Shown piece by piece: positions 1 through 7,200 of a stretch of 11,895 bases of DNA. The translations under genes were made by a program, and so were the position numbers. Position 1 is the first letter of the stretch, and each line of letters opens with the position of its first letter. The notes under the pieces are model-generated. The model was given only the letters and a program-made list of their open reading frames with translations, made no database searches and was not told where the DNA came from. Source of the stretch: Candidatus Thorarchaeota archaeon (GTDB lineage: Archaea; Asgardarchaeota; Thorarchaeia; Thorarchaeales; Thorarchaeaceae); contig JAEOUN010000103.1 in the NCBI GenBank assembly GCA_016839245.1, forward strand, positions 1 through 11,895, written 5' to 3'.

Positions 1-912
1 CGCCTCATCAAGTACGTGGTCGTGAGTCCACTGCGATATAGCGATGGACCCATGGTGGACCTGCGGCTGTACCAGCTCAGCGTGGTCTCGGGCTTCAGGG
101 TGCCCACCGAGGAGGCTGTGGAGTTCACTGCTCCCGTGAAGACTATGAAGGAAACTAGAATAATCAAAACATATGAACCAAATAGTTACACTACTAACAA
201 GATCGAAGATTATGGTAACATTGGAGCAGCTGAAATTGAATATACTCATTCAGGACCATGGCCAACTATGCATCTATTATGTGATTACGCACAGTCCATA
301 TTTAGCATTTCGTTTCATGTGACAATTGATATTCTTGAAAATATGCAAGTACTTTCATTCTATCTTGGCATAGCAGATGATTCTAATATTCCTGATTCAG
401 TTGTATCAAATGCAGTGCAAGGTGCAATGAGTTTAATTTTAGAAATTACCAGTCAGGAAGAAGAGAAATTTTGGGCAGATGTGATGTATGCTACTTGGAT
501 TAGCTGCAAATTAATATCTTTAGCGAAGATAGCATCTCCATGGTTAGAAGCCCTTTTTTATGTTTTATTGGCAACTTGGTGGTATGCATTCATGATGTCA
601 TTAGCATTTGCAGTTGACCACATCATTTCTGGCAACTGGTCACCGCTAACAAGTGTATTAGCTATTGCAGGATTGTTCATTTTGTATTTAGGCGGTGGTA
701 TACATTCATGGTTTTCAAGTGGAAGTCAAGCGTGGTCTGAGTTTTCGGATATATTCAATCCTGCTGCTGTTCACGGTGCTTTGGATTGGCCACAAGGATA
801 CAAGGATTGTTTTAAAATGAGAACCGGACTAGCTATGACAATTACACAATTTGCTGCAGTAATTGTTGTCTTGATAGTTGTTGCAGGTATATATTTTGGG
901 GCGTTTGGCTAA
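1..912 (+). CDS. Membrane protein with GC-rich N-side module and AT-rich variable tail (5' partial)
   Basis: I do not recognise this protein. The frame is open to base 1, so the gene probably starts outside the window; a GTG at 16 is available but has no SD. Residues counted from that GTG: 1-43 belong to a module repeated downstream (ends VEFTAPVKT). Residues 44-170 are mostly polar with some hydrophobic patches, and three membrane helices lie near 176-198, 209-228 and 271-294. The stop comes soon after the last helix. The module is about 60% GC, while two 60-base stretches of the tail that I counted (181-240, 301-360) are 33% and 28%, so the tail looks like a different piece of DNA joined to the core. 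The next gene starts one base after the stop. The layout suggests a core plus exchangeable C-terminal effector, possibly membrane-active. This is inference; it could equally be a lineage-specific surface protein. Confidence 0.6.
   Translation, partial: RLIKYVVVSPLRYSDGPMVDLRLYQLSVVSGFRVPTEEAVEFTAPVKTMKETRIIKTYEPNSYTTNKIEDYGNIGAAEIEYTHSGPWPTMHLLCDYAQSIFSISFHVTIDILENMQVLSFYLGIADDSNIPDSVVSNAVQGAMSLILEITSQEEEKFWADVMYATWISCKLISLAKIASPWLEALFYVLLATWWYAFMMSLAFAVDHIISGNWSPLTSVLAIAGLFILYLGGGIHSWFSSGSQAWSEFSDIFNPAAVHGALDWPQGYKDCFKMRTGLAMTITQFAAVIVVLIVVAGIYFGAFG
4..144 (+). repeat. Coding repeat module, copy A
   Basis: This stretch aligns without gaps to 1457-1597 at a fixed offset of 1453. By my count 112 of 141 bases match (about 79%). 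Of 47 codons, 24 are identical, 11 differ silently and 12 change the residue, giving about 74% protein identity. It may extend left of the window. Similarity stops sharply after the AAG-ACT (Lys-Thr) codons. Confidence 0.85.
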
Positions 913-913
913 T

Positions 914-1435
914 ATGAGTTATATCGAACTATTCGCAATAGCAGCTCTTGTGGGAGTCACAGGAGTCATCATCGTGGAGATTCTATATCGCAGAGACCTA
1001 TCACTCTGGAGAGAACGCCATGAGATGGCCTTTATTACTCTTCAATCCCTACTCATGTTTTTCGCACTCAACATGGTGCTTATCATTCTACTCAATGCAA
1101 CTGGAGAACTTTGGAGTGACGCGCATTATTTCATTATGGTAATCTTTGCAGGAATCTCCACACTCTTTGGTATTGCGTTTCTCGAACATAGGGAAAAGAT
1201 TGTAGTCACTGTTGAGAAAGAACTGTCCTGGATTGAATTACAGATAAAGAGAACCAAGGATCCGGCCTTGTATCTTGAGCAGAGAATTGCATACAATCTT
1301 CGTAAGAAACGACTCACTCAAGATGAACTGATCTCTATCTTGGATACACTCGTTGAGAGAGAAGCACCAATTGGTGCAATGGCTCAAAAATTGCGTGATC
1401 GATTGATTGAAGACTGTGCAAGGATTCAAGAATGA
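914..1435 (+). CDS. Small 3-TM membrane protein with charged C-terminal helical tail
   Basis: A 173-residue protein of unknown family. The ATG at 914 lies one base after the TAA of the preceding gene, so the two are probably translated together; a weak GGGG sits upstream. Predicted membrane helices are at about 4-25, 38-61 and 71-91. Residues 92-173 are charged and probably helical (for example EKELSWIELQIK and LRDRLIEDCARIQE), likely cytoplasmic. A frame opening at 878 adds 12 residues inside the upstream gene and is not needed. Because it directly follows the variable-tail gene and precedes an orphan copy of the module, it could be a partner or immunity protein. That role rests on position only. 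Confidence 0.65.
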   Translation: MSYIELFAIAALVGVTGVIIVEILYRRDLSLWRERHEMAFITLQSLLMFFALNMVLIILLNATGELWSDAHYFIMVIFAGISTLFGIAFLEHREKIVVTVEKELSWIELQIKRTKDPALYLEQRIAYNLRKKRLTQDELISILDTLVEREAPIGAMAQKLRDRLIEDCARIQE

Positions 1436-1456
1436 TGAACAGACAATCCTTACCAC

Positions 1457-1597
1457 CTCATCAAGTACGTGGTGGTGAACCCGCTGCGTTCTGGAGATGT
1501 ACCAATGCTGGAGCTGCGGCTGCACCAGCTCAGCGTCACCTCCAACTTTAGAACACCTACGGAGGATGCTGTGGAGTTCACTGCTCCGATGAAGACT
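1457..1597 (+). repeat. Coding repeat module, copy B
   Basis: Second copy of the 141-base module, about 55% GC and in the same reading frame as copy A. The conserved protein segments are LIKYVVV, LRL-QLSV, AVEFTAP and KT. Upstream, the frame meets a TGA at 1436-1438, only six codons before the module, so the copy has lost whatever normally precedes it. Confidence 0.85.
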
Positions 1598-1840
1598 GCA
1601 AGGCAAGAGTTACGGGAATTATTAGATTACATTGATGAGGAAACAAGAACCGATGTTGACACTACTTCCTCCAACATTATGGAGTTGGTAGAGTCCTGGT
1701 GTGAACTTATCTGTTTCTGGCCAACATTCTTCATCTCGATGTGCGAAACTACTGCTGAAGCCGCATATGACATACTGATTACTACAGACTTGCTTGGAAA
1801 TACGATGACGAGGCAGGTAGACTCTTCAGAGAGTCATTGA
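1469..1840 (+). pseudogene. Orphan module plus different tail; likely truncated and frameshifted remnant
   Basis: Reading from three consecutive GTG codons at 1469 gives 123 residues: the repeated module (1-43) and a tail unlike that of the first copy, including a hydrophobic patch WCELICFWPTFFIS at 77-90. There is no purine-rich SD before the GTGs, and the homologous frame is stopped at 1436. The end also looks broken. From about 1771 the frame one base over reads YYRLAWKYDDEAGRLF and continues as plausible charged protein to TAA at 1882-1884, whereas the listed frame ends in TRQVDSSESH. The likeliest reading is a displaced fragment of a paralogue, 5'-truncated and frameshifted near 1770-1800. 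A short expressed protein cannot be excluded. Confidence 0.5.
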
Positions 1841-1929
1841 GTAGATGGAGAATGAAACAAGGTATAGAAGACCGGTATTTGTAACAGGTTAGGAATGAGG
1901 TCATGATGATTTGAGTAACCTTCTGGAAC

Positions 1930-3075
1930 TTATGAGAGTTTCACATTGTTATCAGCACATTTTTTCTTGAGATATTTAACATATAGATTCTTTAACTCCG
2001 CAAGTGGAAGACCAAATGCTTTGAAAGCCTCAAGTTCTCCTTTTCGCTTTTTCTTTAGCATAATTTCATTCTGTCTACTTAAGATCGGATCTTGATTAAT
2101 TGATGGAATATTCCTATTCTGCTGTGCACATTTAAGATCTGATTTTGTCATAGCTTCAAGAGAATGTTCAATCTCATTAAGGACTCCATTCCTACTCCAG
2201 AAATCATCTGTTGTGAGTCCAATGAGTTTGGATTCAGGGGTTGCCAATCCTCTTATATTTGATAGTTCAATGGAGTTACTCTTTATTGTAGAGAAGATTC
2301 GTAATGACCAAGGTGACATATCTACTAGTACTAAGATGGGTATATCATTAGCAGCTAATTGTCGAATCCATCCTCTCATATTTCTACCAGGTTGTCCAAA
2401 TAGCGAACCAACACCAATCCTAAGATTCTCTGGAATCCCAAGTTCAATCAAGTTTCTTGACATTGCTTCTTTTTCCACAAAGATGGCAGCATCGATATTC
2501 AACTCATGGATTTTTACATCAAACGGTCTGCTTGATATGAACCATCCATACTCGCCTGCCTGAGTGCAATTCAACCTCTTACCCGAAAGATCGGATAAAG
2601 TGACATCACCATAGAATGTACCTTTTGGTGAGCTAACAACACCAAACTCCTCACGTGGAATTGAAGAACCTTCCTGACGTATTATCCGTTCGCACAGATT
2701 GATGAGTCGATTTGTTTCAGACTGGTCTGATATTCTGAGAATATCTTGAACCCGCTTTACTTTGTGCATATAATAGAAATCTCTCAGACTCATTGACATA
2801 TTTTGCTCGAGATGCTCCTTAAACCGAGAGAGACCATATACTAGACCTGCAATAGTCTTTGCACTTTCTACTTTTCTTCCGTCTATGAATGATGGTGATT
2901 CATCCACTGGGACATATCCTTCTTCGTCACTATATTTCACATTCTTTTTGGATGACCCATAGTAGCCAATTTCAGGAAATACGCCATCCTCGATAGTTTC
3001 AGATAATGTTTCAAGCACATTTTCTATTGTATCTAGCACCTCACCTGAATCAATTGCGGACTGCTTCTGGTTCAT
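1930..3075 (-). CDS. top6A: DNA topoisomerase VI subunit A (Spo11-like)
   Basis: Type IIB topoisomerase cleavage subunit, 381 residues, close to the family length. With subunit B it forms an A2B2 enzyme that passes one duplex through another and relaxes or decatenates DNA. The CAP/winged-helix part contains SLRDFYYMHK at 96-105; the catalytic tyrosine should be Tyr102, by alignment to the yeast Spo11 active site. The toprim domain contains IFVEKE with Glu201, and VLVDMSPWSLRI. Asp252 matches the first toprim Asp, but the second (DxD) is Ser254. The C-terminal region ELSNIRGLATPESKLIGL is typical. The ATG overlaps the top6B stop as ATGA and has AGGAGG at 3090-3085, nine bases upstream, so the subunits are translationally coupled. 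Divergent but recognisable. Confidence 0.93.
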   Translation of the reverse strand: MNQKQSAIDSGEVLDTIENVLETLSETIEDGVFPEIGYYGSSKKNVKYSDEEGYVPVDESPSFIDGRKVESAKTIAGLVYGLSRFKEHLEQNMSMSLRDFYYMHKVKRVQDILRISDQSETNRLINLCERIIRQEGSSIPREEFGVVSSPKGTFYGDVTLSDLSGKRLNCTQAGEYGWFISSRPFDVKIHELNIDAAIFVEKEAMSRNLIELGIPENLRIGVGSLFGQPGRNMRGWIRQLAANDIPILVLVDMSPWSLRIFSTIKSNSIELSNIRGLATPESKLIGLTTDDFWSRNGVLNEIEHSLEAMTKSDLKCAQQNRNIPSINQDPILSRQNEIMLKKKRKGELEAFKAFGLPLAELKNLYVKYLKKKCADNNVKLS

Positions 3076-4610
3076 TCATCATTTCCTCCTATATCGCCAA
3101 ATAGTGGTTCGAGAGCGACCTCCTTTCCTGTGGCGCTTCGAAGCGTTTCTGCGATGAAACGATAATATGAAATCAAACGAGTTTCTCTTTTCTGTTCTCT
3201 TTGCACTCTATGGTGTTTTCGCAATTTTTCACTCAATTCTCTGAGACACTCTTTGAATCCTAACTCAATTTCGCGTCTTACTACATCGATATCTCCAATG
3301 TACTCCTTTCCTACTGTCTTGTATGGTATCTTTGTCGAACATATATGCATGACAAAAGTGAGAGGATCTTCTGGGCGAAGCCCATAATTTCTCAGATTGA
3401 GGTCTCGAACGACCTTATAGGCTACATCTGATCGTTCATCATAGAGAAGCGGAATACGATTGGCGAATCTAATCATATTAATGCCTGCCCCTAGGTCTCC
3501 TCCGTACGCTATACCGGTTTCGACAATGAACGGATGCCCTTCGTTTACACTAGGCGACCTCTGCTTAAAGACAATGAATTCCGGATTCAATCTCTCCGTT
3601 CCTGCAAGAAGAACATCTGTGCCAGCTGGTGAGAGTGATGATGCTGATGGAGGCAGAAATCCATTAAAGGAATCCATTGCTTTCATCATTCTTATGAGCT
3701 CTTCTTGATTCAATGATTTTGGCTCTCTCTCCTGATCAAATCCCCCATATTTTAGAAATTCTTCCGCCTTCTTATCGCCGATTCGCTGAAATGTACTCAT
3801 TAAGAACGATTTCAGAGTCTTTTTCTTTGTTGAAGAGATCATGCCTTTGAGCATCTCTACATCAATTCCCTTTGGGTGAGGTTTCGACTCTTTTGGAGGT
3901 TTGCACATTGAATTGATGATTCTATCAAATTTTATAATCTCATTATCGGGATTTTCGAAAAACAAAGATGCATTTGGCACTATGATAGCAGTCTGTGAGA
4001 AATAATCGAGTATTCTTCGCTTACTTCTAATCCAATCTCCCTGCACATAGAACGAGACCATTGTCCCATGTTCTTCCACTGATTTTGGAATTTCCTCTTC
4101 TTCCATGATTATTGGTTCATTATGTTCAATATCTAGTTGCATCTTGACCCGATACCCACATACCTTTCCACTCTGCCCTGTCACTATCTCAATAGGTTCC
4201 TGCGTTGTCACTTGTCCATAAAGAAGTGCGAGACTCCCACCAAGACCAAATGTTCCTCTGCTCTGTCGTTGCGTGAATTTCGTCCCTGTGAGCATTTTTC
4301 CTAAGAGTCGAGGTATTTTCTTGTTAGGTATTCCTATTCCATTATCTTTGACTGTCAGTTCGAATATCTCTGGTCCTTGGCTTAGTACATCAATTCCTGT
4401 TGTTTCCTCTTTCCTTCTTAGTAAAACTGTTACTTGCGGTGGAACATATGCATCCTCGCATGCATCTAGACTGTTTTCTACAAGTTCTCTGATCGCTACA
4501 TATAATGATCTCGCAGGATTGTCAAATCCTGCAATTGCTTTGTTTCTGTAGAACCATGCTGAAACTGATAGCTCAACGATATCTTGACTATAGCTTTTTG
4601 GTGTTAGCAA
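3072..4610 (-). CDS. top6B: DNA topoisomerase VI subunit B (GHKL ATPase)
   Basis: ATP-binding subunit, 512 residues, near the usual length of about 530. The Bergerat fold is complete: N box RELVENSLDA (Glu42, Asn46), G1 DNGIGIP (Asp89), and G2 GTFGLGG (119-125) followed by LALLYGQ. The middle part fits the H2TH region, and the transducer contains GAGINMIRFANRIPLLYDE (374-392). ATP binding closes the B dimer as the gate for the transported duplex. In this family a WKxY lysine in the transducer contacts the ATP phosphate; here the aligned segment is LRNY (406-409). The start is TTG at 4610, supported by GGGAGG at 4623-4618, seven bases away. It lies 76 bases behind the protease gene and overlaps top6A by four bases. 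Confidence 0.93.
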   Translation of the reverse strand: MLTPKSYSQDIVELSVSAWFYRNKAIAGFDNPARSLYVAIRELVENSLDACEDAYVPPQVTVLLRRKEETTGIDVLSQGPEIFELTVKDNGIGIPNKKIPRLLGKMLTGTKFTQRQSRGTFGLGGSLALLYGQVTTQEPIEIVTGQSGKVCGYRVKMQLDIEHNEPIIMEEEEIPKSVEEHGTMVSFYVQGDWIRSKRRILDYFSQTAIIVPNASLFFENPDNEIIKFDRIINSMCKPPKESKPHPKGIDVEMLKGMISSTKKKTLKSFLMSTFQRIGDKKAEEFLKYGGFDQEREPKSLNQEELIRMMKAMDSFNGFLPPSASSLSPAGTDVLLAGTERLNPEFIVFKQRSPSVNEGHPFIVETGIAYGGDLGAGINMIRFANRIPLLYDERSDVAYKVVRDLNLRNYGLRPEDPLTFVMHICSTKIPYKTVGKEYIGDIDVVRREIELGFKECLRELSEKLRKHHRVQREQKRETRLISYYRFIAETLRSATGKEVALEPLFGDIGGNDE

Positions 4611-4617
4611 GAACTTG

Positions 4618-4639
4618 CCTCCCGAGCATGCTCAGGAGG
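4618..4639 (-). promoter_or_regulatory. Palindrome over the top6B ribosome binding site
   Basis: The plus strand reads CCTCC, C, GAGCATGCTC, A, GGAGG: a 22-base palindrome with a single mismatched pair. In the minus-strand mRNA that pair becomes a U-G wobble, giving a nine-pair stem closed by a CAUG loop. The 3' arm is GGGAGG, the SD for the TTG start of top6B. Folding would hide the ribosome site. There is no T-run behind it, so it is not an obvious terminator. It could also be a DNA operator. Confidence 0.5.
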
Positions 4640-4686
4640 TCAAAGTATTATTCTGCTATGAAGCATGGTATTATCAGAGCAACATC

Positions 4687-5586
4687 CTATGCGATAATTG
4701 GTAATATCAACCATCCTACAATCATGACAAAAATTAATGCGACAGTAGTAACAATCCATACTGATTGGTTCCATTTTCTTACTAATGCGCCATCGTAGGG
4801 TTGAACCGGTATCATATTGAACAAAGCAATAAATCCGTTAATTATAATTCCGTTTTGAAGCATGAAGAAAATGTAATAACCAATTCCTCCAGTGACTATT
4901 CTCACTATAAGACCGATAATTATCAATACCATGGCGACAATGAGATTAAGCATTGGACCTGAGAGCTTGGTCTTGCCCTCCTCTTCTAGATTTCCATTTC
5001 CACTTGTAAAAACAATACCTGTCCCAAAGATAGGCAACGAGAAGAGAATGGCAAATAGGGAGAGATAATACCCCATCATTGTCATCCGAAACTCTGACCA
5101 CATTCCATAATGCTGTGCTACAAATTTGTGAGAAAGTTCATGACCTATGAACGCAAGAAGGAAGAGTCCAGAGGTAGCTAATGGGATCCAGACAAGATTG
5201 TTTGGAATAAGAACAATAATGATTAATTGAATTGCTGAAAATATTCCTAAGCCATAAAAACTGCCGTAGGCTGAGATACCAACAAGCATGACCAAAATGG
5301 ACGCTATGGTCAAATCTCTGATTTCCATCTTGCTGAATCTTTTTTTATGATAGCTTCGTTTTGCTGCTTTTTTTATTGGTATATATGGAGTCCAAGTCTG
5401 GTTATCTTCATAATACTCGTCTCGTCTTACAGAATCTGATACTTTACGTTTTGCATCATCTTTCAGTTTTTGTATACCTGGACAGCCATGACTCTCTGGT
5501 AGTCTATGCTCTGCGCAGTATAAACCATTGCAATATGGGCATTTGAAGCATAGATCTTCATTTCCGCATAGAGAGCACTTTGTCAT
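4687..5586 (-). CDS. AN1-type zinc finger fused to site-2 protease (M50 metalloprotease)
   Basis: Intramembrane zinc metalloprotease of 299 residues. The N-terminal finger follows the AN1 spacing with Cys4, Cys7, Cys16, Cys19, Cys24, His27, His33 and Cys35; the gap between the second and third ligands is 8, slightly short. A charged linker (about 40-90) leads to several membrane helices. The protease motifs are HELSH at 149-153 (zinc ligands His149 and His153, catalytic Glu150), SGPMLN at 209-214, and the NxxPxxxxDG motif NMIPVQPYDG at 257-266 (third ligand Asp265). It should cut membrane proteins within the bilayer, with the finger binding a partner or substrate. The ATG at 5586 has AGGTG five bases upstream. 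It is first in a likely operon with top6B-top6A and divergent from the FAD protein gene. No substrate is apparent. Confidence 0.9.
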   Translation of the reverse strand: MTKCSLCGNEDLCFKCPYCNGLYCAEHRLPESHGCPGIQKLKDDAKRKVSDSVRRDEYYEDNQTWTPYIPIKKAAKRSYHKKRFSKMEIRDLTIASILVMLVGISAYGSFYGLGIFSAIQLIIIVLIPNNLVWIPLATSGLFLLAFIGHELSHKFVAQHYGMWSEFRMTMMGYYLSLFAILFSLPIFGTGIVFTSGNGNLEEEGKTKLSGPMLNLIVAMVLIIIGLIVRIVTGGIGYYIFFMLQNGIIINGFIALFNMIPVQPYDGALVRKWNQSVWIVTTVALIFVMIVGWLILPIIA

Positions 5587-5628
5587 TGAAACACCTGATT
5601 TTCTCGATATGTTTTCTTACTTCTTTGA

Positions 5629-5637
5629 AATATATTC
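5629..5637 (-). promoter_or_regulatory. Candidate TATA box for the protease-top6 operon
   Basis: On the minus strand this reads GAATATATT, about 45 bases before the ATG at 5586. With the usual archaeal spacing of about 25 bases, transcription would start near 5605, giving a leader of about 20 bases that contains the AGGTG site. No equally clear box is seen for the divergent plus-strand gene. Confidence 0.4.
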
Positions 5638-5753
5638 ATATTCCTAGCGGACAAAGTGCACTATTTTTTGCAAATTTTACTCAAAGAAGGCAAATCCTTA
5701 AGTGTTGTTTTCTTGGAGGCGAGAATAGGCCGGGTGCGACGGAGAGATATCTC

Positions 5754-7145
5754 GTGGATTATGATGTAGCAATTGTTGGTAGCGGTCCTGCTGGTATCTT
5801 TTGTGCACTAGAGTTGATAGAGCACATGCCTGACTTGAAGGTCGCAATCATTGAACGTGGAAAGACTATTGAGAAACGTAATTGTCCTAATTCCAATGCT
5901 GCTCCTGGATGTCGAAAATGTAATCCCTGTGATATTCTGGCTGGATGGGGTGGTGCAGGTTCTTTCTCTGATGGGAAACTTACCATCTCGACTCAGGTCG
6001 GTGGTTGGCTTGATGAGTTTGTCGGCAATAAACGTCTTATAGAACTCATACATTACGTAGATCAGAAGTACATCAGTTATGGCGCTCCACAAGCAATCTA
6101 TGGAGATAATGATGACATAAAAGAGATGTATTCAGAAAGAGCCGCTTTGATTGGGATGGAGCTTATTCCTCAGAAAGTACGTCATCTTGGTCGTGAGGGT
6201 TGCATTGAAGTAATGGAACAAATGTATCAAAAAGTTGCCAAATATGCTGATATCTATTTCAATACTGAAGCAAAGGATATACTCGTCAATGGTAATTCTG
6301 TTCAAGGAATTGTTACAAACGGCAATACCGAAATCGATGCACGTTATGTTGTTGCAGCTCCCGGAAGGATTGGGAATGAGTGGCTTTCAAAACAAGCTGC
6401 ACGTTTGAATCTTCACACACAGAATAACTATGTAGATATCGGATTGAGAGTGGAGATACCGGAACCTGTAATGCGTGAAATTGCTGATGCTCTTTATGAA
6501 CCCAAATTAGTCTACTACTCTAAGCAGTTCGATGACAAAGTGCGTCTATTCTGTTTCAATCCTGGCGGTGTCGTGACAACTGAATATTATGATGAGATTC
6601 TCACTGTCAATGGTCAATCCTTTGCGAATATGAAAACTAATACCTCCAATTTTGCTCTGCTAGTTTCATCAAAATTCACTGCACCATTCAAGGAACCAAT
6701 TGCATATGGTCGTTCTATTGCTGGTCTAGCAAATATGCTTGGTGACGGAGTTATTGTACAACGACTCGCAGATCTTCGACGTGGAAAAAGAAGTACTCAA
6801 GAACGCATTGCGCGAAGTCCTGTAAAGCCAACACTTCTAAGTGCTTCACCTGGTGACCTGAGTTTTGTCCTTCCTTATCGACATTTAAGTTCAATACTTG
6901 AGATGCTTGATGCTTTGGATAAATTGTGTCCCGGTGTAGCAGATGATGGAACCCTTCTCTATGGTGTTGAGGTCAAGTTTTATTCCTCTAGATTGCAGCT
7001 AAATCAGAATCTTGAGACTGAAGTGCTTAATCTTTACGCGGCAGGAGATGGCGCTGGTATAACAAGAGGTCTTATGCAAGCCTCAGTCTCAGGGGTCCTT
7101 ATCGCTCATGATATCCTAAAGAAAGAAAACATCTCCATATCATAA
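5754..7145 (+). CDS. FAD-dependent dehydrogenase, COG2509-like
   Basis: Flavoprotein of 463 residues. I start it at GTG 5754 because GGAGAG lies seven bases upstream and the dinucleotide-binding motif GSGPAG then falls at 9-14, as usual; the frame runs back to 5580, but that extension is not protein-like and overlaps the divergent gene. A cysteine cluster follows (Cys44, Cys53, Cys56, Cys59), then GWGGAGSFSDGKL (64-76), typical of this uncharacterised dehydrogenase family. Near the C-terminus AAGDGAGITRG is the second FAD-contacting motif. Members have a two-domain glutathione-reductase-like FAD fold. The substrate is unknown, and the spaced cysteines could hold a metal or take part in redox chemistry. 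No membrane helices are seen; it is probably cytosolic. It seems to be transcribed alone. Confidence 0.85.
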   Translation: MDYDVAIVGSGPAGIFCALELIEHMPDLKVAIIERGKTIEKRNCPNSNAAPGCRKCNPCDILAGWGGAGSFSDGKLTISTQVGGWLDEFVGNKRLIELIHYVDQKYISYGAPQAIYGDNDDIKEMYSERAALIGMELIPQKVRHLGREGCIEVMEQMYQKVAKYADIYFNTEAKDILVNGNSVQGIVTNGNTEIDARYVVAAPGRIGNEWLSKQAARLNLHTQNNYVDIGLRVEIPEPVMREIADALYEPKLVYYSKQFDDKVRLFCFNPGGVVTTEYYDEILTVNGQSFANMKTNTSNFALLVSSKFTAPFKEPIAYGRSIAGLANMLGDGVIVQRLADLRRGKRSTQERIARSPVKPTLLSASPGDLSFVLPYRHLSSILEMLDALDKLCPGVADDGTLLYGVEVKFYSSRLQLNQNLETEVLNLYAAGDGAGITRGLMQASVSGVLIAHDILKKENISIS

Positions 7146-7170
7146 GTACAATGTCGTTCACTTCCTAAAA

Positions 7171-7178
7171 TTTATAAA
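7171..7178 (+). promoter_or_regulatory. TATA box of the hsp20-cdc48 operon
   Basis: TTTATAAA, preceded by CCTAAAA as a possible BRE. The expected transcription start is near 7200, leaving a leader of about 100 nt before the TTG start at 7303. It lies just behind the stop of the FAD gene and is the clearest promoter in the window. I see no CTAAC-N5-GTTAG site of the Archaeoglobus HSR1 heat-shock type. Confidence 0.55.
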
Positions 7179-7200
7179 CTAATATACCAAGTGGTACATT

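Noticed and set aside
878..913. Upstream start at 878 for the 3-TM protein
   Set aside because: It overlaps the preceding gene; ATG 914, one base after its stop, fits coupled translation.
1..1600. The 141-base repeat as an IS end, transposon or CRISPR
   Set aside because: Only two direct copies, diverged mainly by codon-level changes, with no terminal inverted repeats, transposase or regular spacers.
1820..1835. Perfect hairpin GACTCT-TCAG-AGAGTC as a terminator
   Set aside because: Only six pairs, no T-run, and it lies in sequence that appears coding in two frames.
5580..5753. Longer N-terminus for the FAD dehydrogenase (start at 5580)
   Set aside because: The extension overlaps the divergent protease gene and its promoter, is not conserved-looking, and pushes the FAD motif 58 residues inward. 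GTG 5754 has a good SD.
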